This document shows, piece after piece, positions 1 through 6,684 of a stretch of DNA of 64,000 bases. A model generated the notes under the pieces. It was given only the letters and a program-made list of their open reading frames with translations, was not told the origin of the DNA and did no database searches. How positions within the stretch are numbered: the stretch's first letter is position 1; every line of letters starts with the position of its first letter. The position numbers were made by a program, and so were the translations under genes. Source of the DNA: Carboxylicivirga mesophila (GTDB taxonomy: Bacteria; Bacteroidota; Bacteroidia; Bacteroidales; Marinilabiliaceae); assembly GCF_018271975.1 (NCBI RefSeq), contig NZ_JAGUCN010000018.1, positions 1-64,000 of the forward strand, written 5' to 3'.

Positions 1-97
1 TTGGTCGTGCAGATTCCCGCATCGATAGTCTCGTCCTCTCGGACGGACAATCTCAACGCAGAATCTGCTACAGCGCCATGCGGCCAACCGTTGGCAT
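1..97. repeat. right part of an attC-like recombination site
   Basis: This stretch ends in a GTTGGCA box at 90-96, the same box type that ends the site at 1004-1080. Inside it an inverted pair, GCAGATTC (9-16) and GAATCTGC (61-68), could form the inner stem. The left outer box would lie upstream of the window. Read with the following gene, this is the boundary where a cassette begins. That it is an integron-type site is an inference from the box pattern. Confidence 0.45.
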
Positions 98-142
98 TCA
101 TTAAAACATCGAACCAAGTAAATAAGAATTATATTAACCTAT

Positions 143-970
143 ATGAGTAACGAATTAAGGATTAAACTACAAAACAAGTCAGATAAAGAAATCCAACAGT
201 TATCCAATGAACTTAATTATTACTTTGGCGACGAAAAGCAGTTAATTATAGAAGAAATAAACCGGCGGAATTCATTAAAAATAAGCGAAGCGAAGAAAGA
301 AAAATCTGTCTATACTTCTAAAATAGAACTATTGATAGTGCTAATAGTTGGTTTTGGTTTTTTTGCATTTAGTTCGACTTATAAACTGATTTTCGGACAA
401 ACAGCAAATGATATACAAGTATCAAATTATGGCACATATTTTAATACTCTTTATCAAATTATAGTATTGACTATAATTGGAACCTTCTTGAAATTCCGTG
501 GTTGGAAATTATTGGACTTTAATTTGAGGTTTAAATTTAGAATGATATTCATTGCAATATTGCTTCTTTTAACTACAGCTCTCTTTATCAATATTATATT
601 GGTAATCATAGATGTAATAGGTTTGGATATTATTAATACAGAAAATAAGCCAAACTTTACAATTGAGGCCAATTGGCTGAGTTTGGTAATGATTATTGTT
701 ATAAACTCAATTTACGAGGAATCACTTCTTATTGGTTATTTATTTAAACGCTTTGAGAAAATGAGCCCTATCATAGTAATTGTATTTAGTATGTTGATTA
801 GGTTATCTTTTCATACTTATCAAGGCTGGTTTTCACTTATTAGCATTCCTATAATCTCTCTAGTATTTGGAATTTATTACATAAAGTATAGAAAGCTATG
901 GCCGTTAATTATTGCTCATGGATTAAACAATTCACTGTTGTTTTTAAGTATATTTTTACGACCCAGCTGA
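143..970 (+). CDS. CPBP-family intramembrane metalloprotease-like protein
   Basis: The 275-residue protein has a hydrophilic N-terminal 55 residues followed by several hydrophobic segments, as in the CPBP (Abi, type II CAAX protease-like) family. The family motifs are recognisable but altered. The EExxxR motif reads EESLLI near residue 194, with Ile where the Arg is expected; a His follows in SFHTYQ, and HGLNN fits the last motif. Such proteins are membrane proteases or bacteriocin-immunity-like proteins; the substrate here is unknown. It is AT-rich, alone between two attC-like boxes, and looks like a cassette gene. Loss of the Arg makes proteolytic activity uncertain. Confidence 0.75.
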   Translation: MSNELRIKLQNKSDKEIQQLSNELNYYFGDEKQLIIEEINRRNSLKISEAKKEKSVYTSKIELLIVLIVGFGFFAFSSTYKLIFGQTANDIQVSNYGTYFNTLYQIIVLTIIGTFLKFRGWKLLDFNLRFKFRMIFIAILLLLTTALFINIILVIIDVIGLDIINTENKPNFTIEANWLSLVMIIVINSIYEESLLIGYLFKRFEKMSPIIVIVFSMLIRLSFHTYQGWFSLISIPIISLVFGIYYIKYRKLWPLIIAHGLNNSLLFLSIFLRPS

Positions 971-1003
971 TTTGTTTAAATTTTCTCTGAATAAATAACG
1001 AAA

Positions 1004-1080
1004 TGCCAACAATGGCTCATAAAGCATAGGCTTGCCGCAGGCGCAACACAAGCCAACGCTTCATAGCCTGACCGTTGGCA
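1004..1080. repeat. attC-like site between two cassette genes
   Basis: The outer boxes TGCCAAC (1004-1010) and GTTGGCA (1074-1080) are perfect reverse complements. The inner boxes GGCTCATAAAGC (1014-1025) and GCTTCATAGCC (1058-1068) pair with one extra unpaired C on the left arm and one mismatch. This is the geometry of an integron attC site, including an extrahelical base on the left arm. The outer boxes depart from the textbook RYYYAAC/GTTRRRY consensus at the outermost bases. The central part contains a small GC-rich hairpin. The 77-bp length is within the attC range. Confidence 0.6.
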
Positions 1081-1118
1081 CCCATTTATATACAGCTTAA
1101 AATTTAAATCAATAAATA

Positions 1119-1709
1119 ATGATAACCTGGACTGAAATTTTTAAACTATTTACTGCAATGTTGGGCTCAATTGGAGGAGCAGCTGCATTGATTTTTGGTC
1201 TCTCTAAATATTTTGGGGGAATATTAACCAAGCGGTTGGAGCAAAAATTTCGAGCTGAATTTCAGAATGAAATCAATGAATATCAATCTAAATTGGATGT
1301 ATTAAAGCAGACTACATTAAGATATTCAGATAGGCAATTTGAGCTTTATTCAGTACTATGGACTAGTCTTCATGATTTAAAAATTTCAGCAGACAATCTT
1401 TGGAGTCGTGCAAACTCAATGAACCTAAATAATTTCGCAAAACAAATTAAAAAGACGAAAATTGAAATCGAAAGAGCATCTCTATTTATTGAAGATGACC
1501 ACTACAGACAACTTATGGAAATAATCAAATCTTTTAGTGAGTTCGAAATTGGAAAGGAAAGACTTATTGACCTAAGGCAAACAAGTAATTTGGAAGGACA
1601 CCTCATTGAAAGGCAGATGATAGCAGGAAATCAACGAGTAAAACAGTGGTATGACGAACTTATTGTATTAATAAAGGCAGATTTAAAAAGACAATTAAAA
1701 GGAAAATAA
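1119..1709 (+). CDS. membrane-anchored coiled-coil protein of unknown function
   Basis: The 196-residue product has one N-terminal hydrophobic segment (about residues 10-34), then a charged helical region with coiled-coil character (about 38-70), then a soluble helical domain. I do not recognise a family. It is alone between attC-like boxes: its upstream box GTTGGCACCC is reverse-complementary to GGGTGCCAA just after its stop codon, so it fills one cassette. The base composition is as AT-rich as the first cassette gene. The ATG start is the first in the frame after the box. No function is proposed. Confidence 0.7.
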   Translation: MITWTEIFKLFTAMLGSIGGAAALIFGLSKYFGGILTKRLEQKFRAEFQNEINEYQSKLDVLKQTTLRYSDRQFELYSVLWTSLHDLKISADNLWSRANSMNLNNFAKQIKKTKIEIERASLFIEDDHYRQLMEIIKSFSEFEIGKERLIDLRQTSNLEGHLIERQMIAGNQRVKQWYDELIVLIKADLKRQLKGK

Positions 1710-1721
1710 AACGGGTGCCAA

Positions 1722-2449
1722 TCGAGTAGGCTGCCGATAGGCCAATAGCCTATCGGAGAACCTCTCTCACCACCGTACGTACGGGTCTCGTATACGGCGG
1801 TTCGTTAAGTCATCAGGAAGAGCGAATCACGCTTATTGGGCGTGATTTGTTGATAGATTTCATTTAGAGGGACATAGCCCCTTTGCTTCAAGCGTTTTAG
1901 TGCAATGGTAGTTCCAAGTATCGGGCTCTGAGCTACTGCCCAACCACCCATACGTGTGCGGCTCCATGCATAGGCCATACCGGGCTCAATACCCAAGCGA
2001 ATCAGGCTGCGCCTTTTCTTCTCAGGTTTCTTCCAATGATGCCAAATGCAATAGCGGAGACGGTTACGCAGCCAGCCATCGAGTTCTTCGAGCTTAATTT
2101 GTATGCTTGCCATGCGGTAAGCGTTCACCCATCCCCAGCTGACTTCATGCAGCTTTTGGAGGCGCTCATCGAAACTCATGGGTGTGGTTTTACGGGTAAT
2201 CCTCTTGAGCTTTTGCTTCAGATTTTGCCAACTCTTGTCGCTTGCAACTAACTGGTATTTGCCCTTTTCGCCTTTACGGTAGGTAGGCACAAAACCAAAA
2301 CCCAGACACGTAAAGTGAACAGGGCGACGAATCCCGCTTTTGGCTCGGTTGATGGGTAACTTGAGCTTGTCCTTTAAGAACCTATAAATGCGATTACCTA
2401 CCCGACGAGCCATCCACTTTGATTTCAGATATATACTGAAATCATCAGC
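1722..2449 (-). mobile_element. truncated group II intron (3' part)
   Basis: On the minus strand, a reverse transcriptase/maturase fragment is followed, just past its stop at 1805, by a domain V-like hairpin (about 1757-1803) and a domain VI-like hairpin with stem CCGATAGGC/GCCTATCGG (about 1733-1755). The intron then ends near 1722, directly against the TTGGCACCC of the attC-like end box of the upstream cassette. The 5' half is lost at a sharp junction near 2450, where IS1182-type transposase sequence begins. Introns that target attC sites insert at this box and on this strand, so the position supports the attC reading. The exact intron class is not certain. Confidence 0.75.
1805..2449 (-). 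pseudogene. ltrA: group II intron reverse transcriptase/maturase, C-terminal fragment
   Basis: The retained part begins at the reverse transcriptase active-site motif: ADDFSIYLKS matches YADD, but the Tyr codon is replaced by the junction with the neighbouring element. It continues through the thumb/domain X region, including WVNAYRMAS, RNRLRYCIWHHWKK and MGGWAVAQSPIL, which are typical of bacterial group II intron proteins. Fingers and most of the palm are missing, so it cannot be active. The ORF remains open to 2545 only by chance read-through into the transposase remnant. Confidence 0.85.
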
Positions 2450-2882
2450 CTGTAAAGGATGTGCAAGCAGAGCCCGGTGCACCAGCGCCAAAGTCAATGG
2501 GCGTATTATTCGCCACCATGCTGAAAATATATATGTGACCGCCAATAAAGAACGAATTGAGGCTAACCCAAAGCTCTACAAATGCCAGCAGGCCATTGTG
2601 GAGCATCCCTATGGCACCATCAAACGCCAATGGGGTTTTGACCATATCATCACAAAACAGTCGCTAAATAGAGCCAGTGCCGATGTAGGACTAATGATGA
2701 CTGCTTATAACCTCCGGCGCATTATCAATCCTCTGGGTATCGATGGCTTATTGAGCACATTAATGCTCTTTATTTCGTTTTTTAAAGGTAAAAATGATCT
2801 TGCATTCACCATCATTCCCTTGAATACACTGTGTGCTTATTTGACCAGAAACCTGAACTATTTTTCTGTTCACGGAAAATAA
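2450..2882 (+). pseudogene. IS1182-family transposase, C-terminal fragment
   Basis: Starting at CKGC, which belongs to the cysteine knuckle of the family (CKGCASRARC), the fragment contains VEHPYGTIKRQWGFDHI and MMTAYNLRRIINPLG. These are hallmarks of the C-terminal DDE domain end of IS1182/DUF772-type transposases. Roughly the first two thirds of a normal transposase are absent. The 21 residues before CKGC in the same frame come from the antisense of the intron fragment and are not transposase. Confidence 0.85.
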
Positions 2883-2933
2883 ACCTAGCTTTAATAATGA
2901 ACATGGTAGTCGTCTAGGTTTTTAGACAGACTG
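2450..2933 (+). mobile_element. IS1182-type insertion sequence, right-end remnant
   Basis: Only the 3' part of an IS remains: a transposase C-terminus (to 2882) and a terminal end, GGTTTTTAGACAGACTG (2917-2933). An almost identical inverted copy, CAGACTGTCTAAAAACC, lies at 4614-4630. The left end and most of the transposase are missing. The element is joined head-on to the truncated intron at about 2450 and abuts the next cassette box GTTGGGTGTA at 2936. Confidence 0.75.
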
Positions 2934-2935
2934 CC

Positions 2936-2945
2936 GTTGGGTGTA
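2936..2945 (+). repeat. cassette start box (attC-like right end)
   Basis: GTTGGGTGTA fits the GTTRRRY consensus and is the exact reverse complement of TACACCCAAC at 3558-3567, just after the toxin gene. The pair marks the two ends of one cassette carrying the toxin-antitoxin genes. Confidence 0.5.
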
Positions 2946-2974
2946 CTTTGAGCAAAACCATTAGATTTGGCATT

Positions 2975-2993
2975 TTTACCAATTATTGGTAAA
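2975..2993. promoter_or_regulatory. probable ParD operator palindrome
   Basis: TTTACCAATTATTGGTAAA is a 19-bp palindrome, symmetric except for its central base, ending 19 bp before the parD start codon. Ribbon-helix-helix antitoxins of the ParD type repress their own operon by binding such palindromes. The role is inferred from position and symmetry. Confidence 0.5.
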
Positions 2994-3012
2994 TTTGATT
3001 AAAACTTTGAAA

Positions 3013-3261
3013 ATGAAGAATACATCAATATCACTTGGTCATTATTTTGACCAGTTTGTTCAGACACAAGTTTCTGCCGGTCGATATAAAAATGTTAGCG
3101 AAGTTATTCGAGCAGGTTTAAGACTTCTGGAAAATGAAGAAAGTAAAGCGACTGCCCTAAGAAATGCAATACAAGAAGGGATTGATAGTGGAATTGCTCA
3201 CGACTTTAACCCCAAAAGGAATCTTGAGGAATTGAAAGCCAAAAGAAAGCAGAATGGCTAG
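3013..3261 (+). CDS. parD: ParD-type antitoxin (CopG/Arc ribbon-helix-helix)
   Basis: The 82-residue protein begins MKNTSISLGHYFDQFV and carries GRYKNVSEVIRAGLRLLEN, the usual ParD DNA-binding and dimerisation segment. It ends with a charged toxin-binding tail. An upstream TTG at 2986 would add nine residues, but it lies within and next to the operator-like palindrome, so the ATG at 3013 is preferred. The gene overlaps the toxin gene by 8 bp, so the two are translationally coupled. ParD neutralises ParE and is expected to autorepress the pair. Toxin-antitoxin pairs are typical passengers of integron cassette arrays, where they stabilise the array. Confidence 0.9.
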   Translation: MKNTSISLGHYFDQFVQTQVSAGRYKNVSEVIRAGLRLLENEESKATALRNAIQEGIDSGIAHDFNPKRNLEELKAKRKQNG

Positions 3262-3553
3262 TTATGAGTTGACTAACAAAGCTGTTGAAGATTTAAATAG
3301 AATTTGGGAGTATACATATGATACTTGGTCTGAATACCAAGCTGATAAGTATTATGATTTGCTACTAAATAGCTGCCAGGACATTGCAAATAATCCAGAT
3401 TTAGGAAAAAACTATGTTGGAATAAACATCAAGTTGTTCGGACTAAAAGTTAATAGACACATTATATTCTATCGCAAGTCAAATAATAATCCTATTGAGA
3501 TAACAAGAATTCTTCATGAGCAGATGGACTTAAAAAATAGAATAGCAGAATAA
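3254..3553 (+). CDS. parE: ParE/RelE-superfamily toxin
   Basis: The 99-residue protein has the ParE pattern: LTNKAVEDLNRIWEYT at the start, PDLGKNY in the middle, and HIIFYRKSNN with ITRILHEQMD at the end. ParE toxins generally poison DNA gyrase; related RelE toxins cleave mRNA, and the sequence favours ParE. The gene overlaps the end of parD by 8 bp. The cassette end box TACACCCAAC follows only 4 bp after the stop codon, so no room is left for other genes in this cassette. Confidence 0.9.
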   Translation: MASYELTNKAVEDLNRIWEYTYDTWSEYQADKYYDLLLNSCQDIANNPDLGKNYVGINIKLFGLKVNRHIIFYRKSNNNPIEITRILHEQMDLKNRIAE

Positions 3554-3557
3554 AAAC

Positions 3558-3617
3558 TACACCCAACAATCTGAAAATGACGCATGGCTCGGTCGGCTCG
3601 TCCAGCAAACGTTGGAC
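3558..3617. repeat. attC-like site after the toxin-antitoxin cassette
   Basis: The left box ACCCAAC (3561-3567) and right box GTTGGAC (3611-3617) each fit the integron attC consensus, RYYYAAC and GTTRRRY. The full left box TACACCCAAC is an exact reverse complement of the start of its own cassette (2936-2945). The right box belongs to the next cassette and does not pair perfectly, as expected in an integrated array. The inner stem is weak by eye (short GACG/CGTC). Confidence 0.6.
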
Positions 3618-3652
3618 GCAAGCGATAAGAGATTTGATAATTCAATAACTTA

Positions 3653-4435
3653 ATGAAAAGAATACTTATTAAATTCATAGTTACTCTGATTTCCTTATTG
3701 GTAGTATTCTTTGCCACCTATGCCATACTGTTTTTTAATCCCAGTCTTTCCTATTCCAATAAAACCCAATTAGGTCAGGTGACTATATATCACAATCTCG
3801 AATTAGAGGAAAAAACAAGTGACATTATTAACGCTGCCATAGAATTAACAAAAAGCTCAGAATTATATGATGAGAGTATGCCTATTAAGTTGTGTTTTAA
3901 TGACGATAATATCTACCCTCATCTTTATCCGATGGATTCAACACCAGCCTTTGCTTTATCCAACGCCGTTATTTTAAAGAAGGGTGATTACCAATTTAAC
4001 AAAAACCTTGTGGTGGTGTATTATGAAGAAAATGATTTCTATCAACACCTGGATTTGACATGGTTACTTGCACATGAATTTACACATAGCTTGCAATTCA
4101 ATGCCGACCTGGACTATATGAAGAAAACAACCCGGGGAAAGATTAACTGGAAAGTAGAAGGATATGCTGAGTACATTTCAAGAAATTATAAGGGTGATGG
4201 CCGGTTAAAAGAGAAAATTGACGATTATCTGGTAAAGAGCAAAAATGGACAAGACCCTGTGAAGATAATTGTAGATAATGACGGCACCAAACAAGTTCAT
4301 TCCTATAACAAATACGGATTAATGGTACAATACCTTATGGAAGTAAAGGATATGGATTATTTTAAAATCTGTGAATTTGAAATAAGCCGTGACCAGGTAT
4401 TTTTAGAAATGATGGAATGGAGGAATAAATATTAA
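3653..4435 (+). CDS. membrane-anchored HExxH zinc peptidase-like protein
   Basis: The 260-residue product has an N-terminal membrane segment (residues about 5-29) and an extracytoplasmic domain containing HEFTH (about residues 141-145). EGYAEYIS follows about 25 residues later; its Glu can act as the third zinc ligand of a gluzincin. It resembles small peptidase-like domains of Bacteroidota, but no family name or substrate can be given. It is AT-rich and sits alone between attC-like boxes. Its start box GTTGGACGC (3611-3619) nearly mirrors GCGCCCAAT (4441-4449) after the stop, so it looks like the fourth cassette. Confidence 0.7.
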   Translation: MKRILIKFIVTLISLLVVFFATYAILFFNPSLSYSNKTQLGQVTIYHNLELEEKTSDIINAAIELTKSSELYDESMPIKLCFNDDNIYPHLYPMDSTPAFALSNAVILKKGDYQFNKNLVVVYYEENDFYQHLDLTWLLAHEFTHSLQFNADLDYMKKTTRGKINWKVEGYAEYISRNYKGDGRLKEKIDDYLVKSKNGQDPVKIIVDNDGTKQVHSYNKYGLMVQYLMEVKDMDYFKICEFEISRDQVFLEMMEWRNKY

Positions 4436-4440
4436 CGCCA

Positions 4441-4630
4441 GCGCCCAATAAACAGCAATAAAGCATATGGAGTTCGACTTATTTTGGAAGTTTTGTGGCT
4501 TCGGCAACCAGCGCCAAAACTGCCGATTGCCTATTTGGTTGGTGGCAAATTTGGCTACTTGGTTCAACGGACTGAAATCGCTCGTGTTTCGCTACTTTTT
4601 ATTTACTAACCGTCAGACTGTCTAAAAACC
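4441..4630. repeat. decayed attC-like end box and solitary IS1182-type terminal repeat
   Basis: The box GCGCCCAAT at 4441-4449 nearly mirrors the start box of the preceding peptidase cassette. No clean right-hand box was found in the following 160 bp. At 4614-4630 stands CAGACTGTCTAAAAACC, an inverted near-copy (16 of 17) of the IS1182-type end at 2917-2933, but no transposase follows it. The chromosome-like gene set starts immediately after, so this is the right border of the accessory region. Confidence 0.5.
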
Positions 4631-4697
4631 TCCTGCACATAGAATCACGAAATCAAATATTTCCTATCTGCAAGTATGAAATACATCCAAGGCCAAG

Positions 4698-6665
4698 CTA
4701 TAAATCAGCCAGGTTATTATCTACCTTTGTCAGTATAATTTTAGAGTTGATGGCCGACGTTACTGCGTTCATAAAGCGCTTTAATTCCTTGTAGGTATCT
4801 GCCGGATACGTCTGCTTCTTAAAATTATAACTGGCTATCATCTGCACCTGCTTAGCATTCGTTTGGGCTATAAAGGAGAATGACACATTTTCGGAGTTAA
4901 TCTTTTGAGGGCTTGGCAAAGCTTCTACCTTGTAGCCTTCCGGTATCTGAATGGTGGTGATAAAACGATTACCGCGCAAATACACCAAGTCTACAGGCAG
5001 GCTCCTGTCTTCCTGCTTAAAGGGATTTTCCTTTTCCACCAGGTTGGCAAAAGGCGACAGTATTAACTGGTTATCGATGCGGTCAATCGCCTGCGAAAAC
5101 TTGAAACTATACTTAAAGGGCTGCGAGCTATCGGACAAATTAACGGCTTCCATATTCTCAACCTTCAAGCCCTTGCTGCTTATTTTCTTCTCAAATTTCT
5201 CGCGGCTGTTATAATACGCTTTACGCTCCGACACAGCCGAGTAGCCTGTGCACTTTGCCAGGCACAAACCTTCCAGCGCCCCTTCTTCAACATTAACCGA
5301 TATGGCCATGTTCAGCTCCTCCAGCGAAGTAGCTGCATTGGATATGGTCACCCATTTCTCACTATCCTCTTCTACTATAAAACCTTTACCATTGATGCAG
5401 CGCGATGGAATCAGGTGATTGGGGCACATATCCTGGGTGGCGTCCACCAGGCGCATGGTCTTATCCACCTCAACCAATATCAGCACATAGTTAAACAGGT
5501 TGGAGTATGGAAACGAATCGGTAACCTTACCATTATCCCTGGTACTGATAATAACCGGTGAAGCCTGCAGGCCAAGGGCGCGCATCACACCTATGGCACT
5601 CAGGTTGATATTACCAATATTACCCGATAGCTTTTCGTTAAACTCCTTGAAGCTATATTGAGCCCTTTTGCCGGTATAATGGTTCCAGGTAAAATGCTGC
5701 TTCATGTAGGTAAGAATCTTATCAAGTTGCTCTTCCTCGGGCATATTACTAAGATGTGTAAAGGTCTTGCTCCCCCACTTTTCGGCTTTCTTTATGTATT
5801 TTCCAAAATCAGGATGGTCCAGCAGCTCTTTGGCCATGGATGGCCAGGTGTTCATGTACTTACGGCTGTAGCCCGAGGTAGAATTGATTTCCGACAATTG
5901 AAAGTCTATCTTTTTAATGTAATCATTGCGCGAGGATATAAAGCTTTCATCCTTGAACGATGGTACATTTTCGAAGCCAAACTCATACACAACATCCTTA
6001 AACGGTATACCGGCATAGGTTCTCTCCAGGCCTTTTTTGTCGTATTTTTTATAATGGTCGAAGGTAGTAGCCCCCTGCAGCCGATAGCGATACGAGAAAA
6101 ACGGAATCATATTCACCTTGTACTCACTGTACAAAACTGGTATATCCATTTGAAATTCCCAGTCTCTGAAATGCTCGAAATAGTGCGAATAAACAGTGTA
6201 TTTCACATCAATAATTGAACCTTCTTTCACCTGTGGCATGGCAAACTTTTTCATGTACCAGTATTCATTAATGTCTTCACGGTACACATTTTTCTTATCC
6301 AGCTCTACCTTTACCATTCGCCCGCCTTCGATATTAAAGGTGATGCCTTCTATCTCCTTAACCTCTTCATTCCGTTCGCCTCCCTTATACAATGGTATCT
6401 CAAACTCCCCCTTATTAAAGGCTGCTTCATTAAATATTTTGATACGAACATGCCTGTCAAAGCGAAGGACAAATCCACCATCATCCTGCACAAACCACGA
6501 ATCTCCCTTATCAAACAACACAACAGCCGGCGCATCTTTCTCATAGGCACAGGCCTGTATCTCGGCATCGCAAGGTCGCAAACTTCCAAACTCTATCTCC
6601 TGCGCCATGCCCTTGTTAAACATCCAGGAGGTAAACAGCAAAATGGTGAATAAAAGTGTTTTCAT
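4698..6665 (-). CDS. DUF3857/transglutaminase-like secreted protein, likely inactive
   Basis: The 655-residue protein has a signal peptide (MKTLLFTILLF...GMAQ), an N-terminal DUF3857 domain (about 60-240), a transglutaminase-like fold (about 290-410) and a C-terminal beta domain. Where active relatives and its downstream neighbour have GDCK, it has GNIGNIN (about 348-354); where they have FNHV, it has FNYV (about 390). Both the catalytic Cys and His are therefore missing. It is encoded next to a related protein with intact residues, 19 bp apart on the same strand. It probably acts in the periplasm or on the cell surface as a binding or partner protein; the role is unknown. Confidence 0.85.
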   Translation of the reverse strand: MKTLLFTILLFTSWMFNKGMAQEIEFGSLRPCDAEIQACAYEKDAPAVVLFDKGDSWFVQDDGGFVLRFDRHVRIKIFNEAAFNKGEFEIPLYKGGERNEEVKEIEGITFNIEGGRMVKVELDKKNVYREDINEYWYMKKFAMPQVKEGSIIDVKYTVYSHYFEHFRDWEFQMDIPVLYSEYKVNMIPFFSYRYRLQGATTFDHYKKYDKKGLERTYAGIPFKDVVYEFGFENVPSFKDESFISSRNDYIKKIDFQLSEINSTSGYSRKYMNTWPSMAKELLDHPDFGKYIKKAEKWGSKTFTHLSNMPEEEQLDKILTYMKQHFTWNHYTGKRAQYSFKEFNEKLSGNIGNINLSAIGVMRALGLQASPVIISTRDNGKVTDSFPYSNLFNYVLILVEVDKTMRLVDATQDMCPNHLIPSRCINGKGFIVEEDSEKWVTISNAATSLEELNMAISVNVEEGALEGLCLAKCTGYSAVSERKAYYNSREKFEKKISSKGLKVENMEAVNLSDSSQPFKYSFKFSQAIDRIDNQLILSPFANLVEKENPFKQEDRSLPVDLVYLRGNRFITTIQIPEGYKVEALPSPQKINSENVSFSFIAQTNAKQVQMIASYNFKKQTYPADTYKELKRFMNAVTSAINSKIILTKVDNNLADL

Positions 6666-6684
6666 AGTGTGGTGTTGGATTTAG

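Noticed and set aside
2036-2251. 71-codon plus-strand frame inside the intron remnant
   Set aside because: It is antisense to the recognisable maturase sequence.
2445-2645. 66-codon minus-strand frame within the transposase remnant
   Set aside because: It overlaps recognisable transposase coding sequence on the other strand and reads as an artefact.
3514-3717. 67-codon minus-strand frame over the attC-like site
   Set aside because: It overlaps the ends of parE and the start of the peptidase gene and has no homology-like features.
5658-6218. 186-codon plus-strand frame opposite the DUF3857 gene
   Set aside because: It is antisense to a conserved secreted protein and has no start context or family resemblance.
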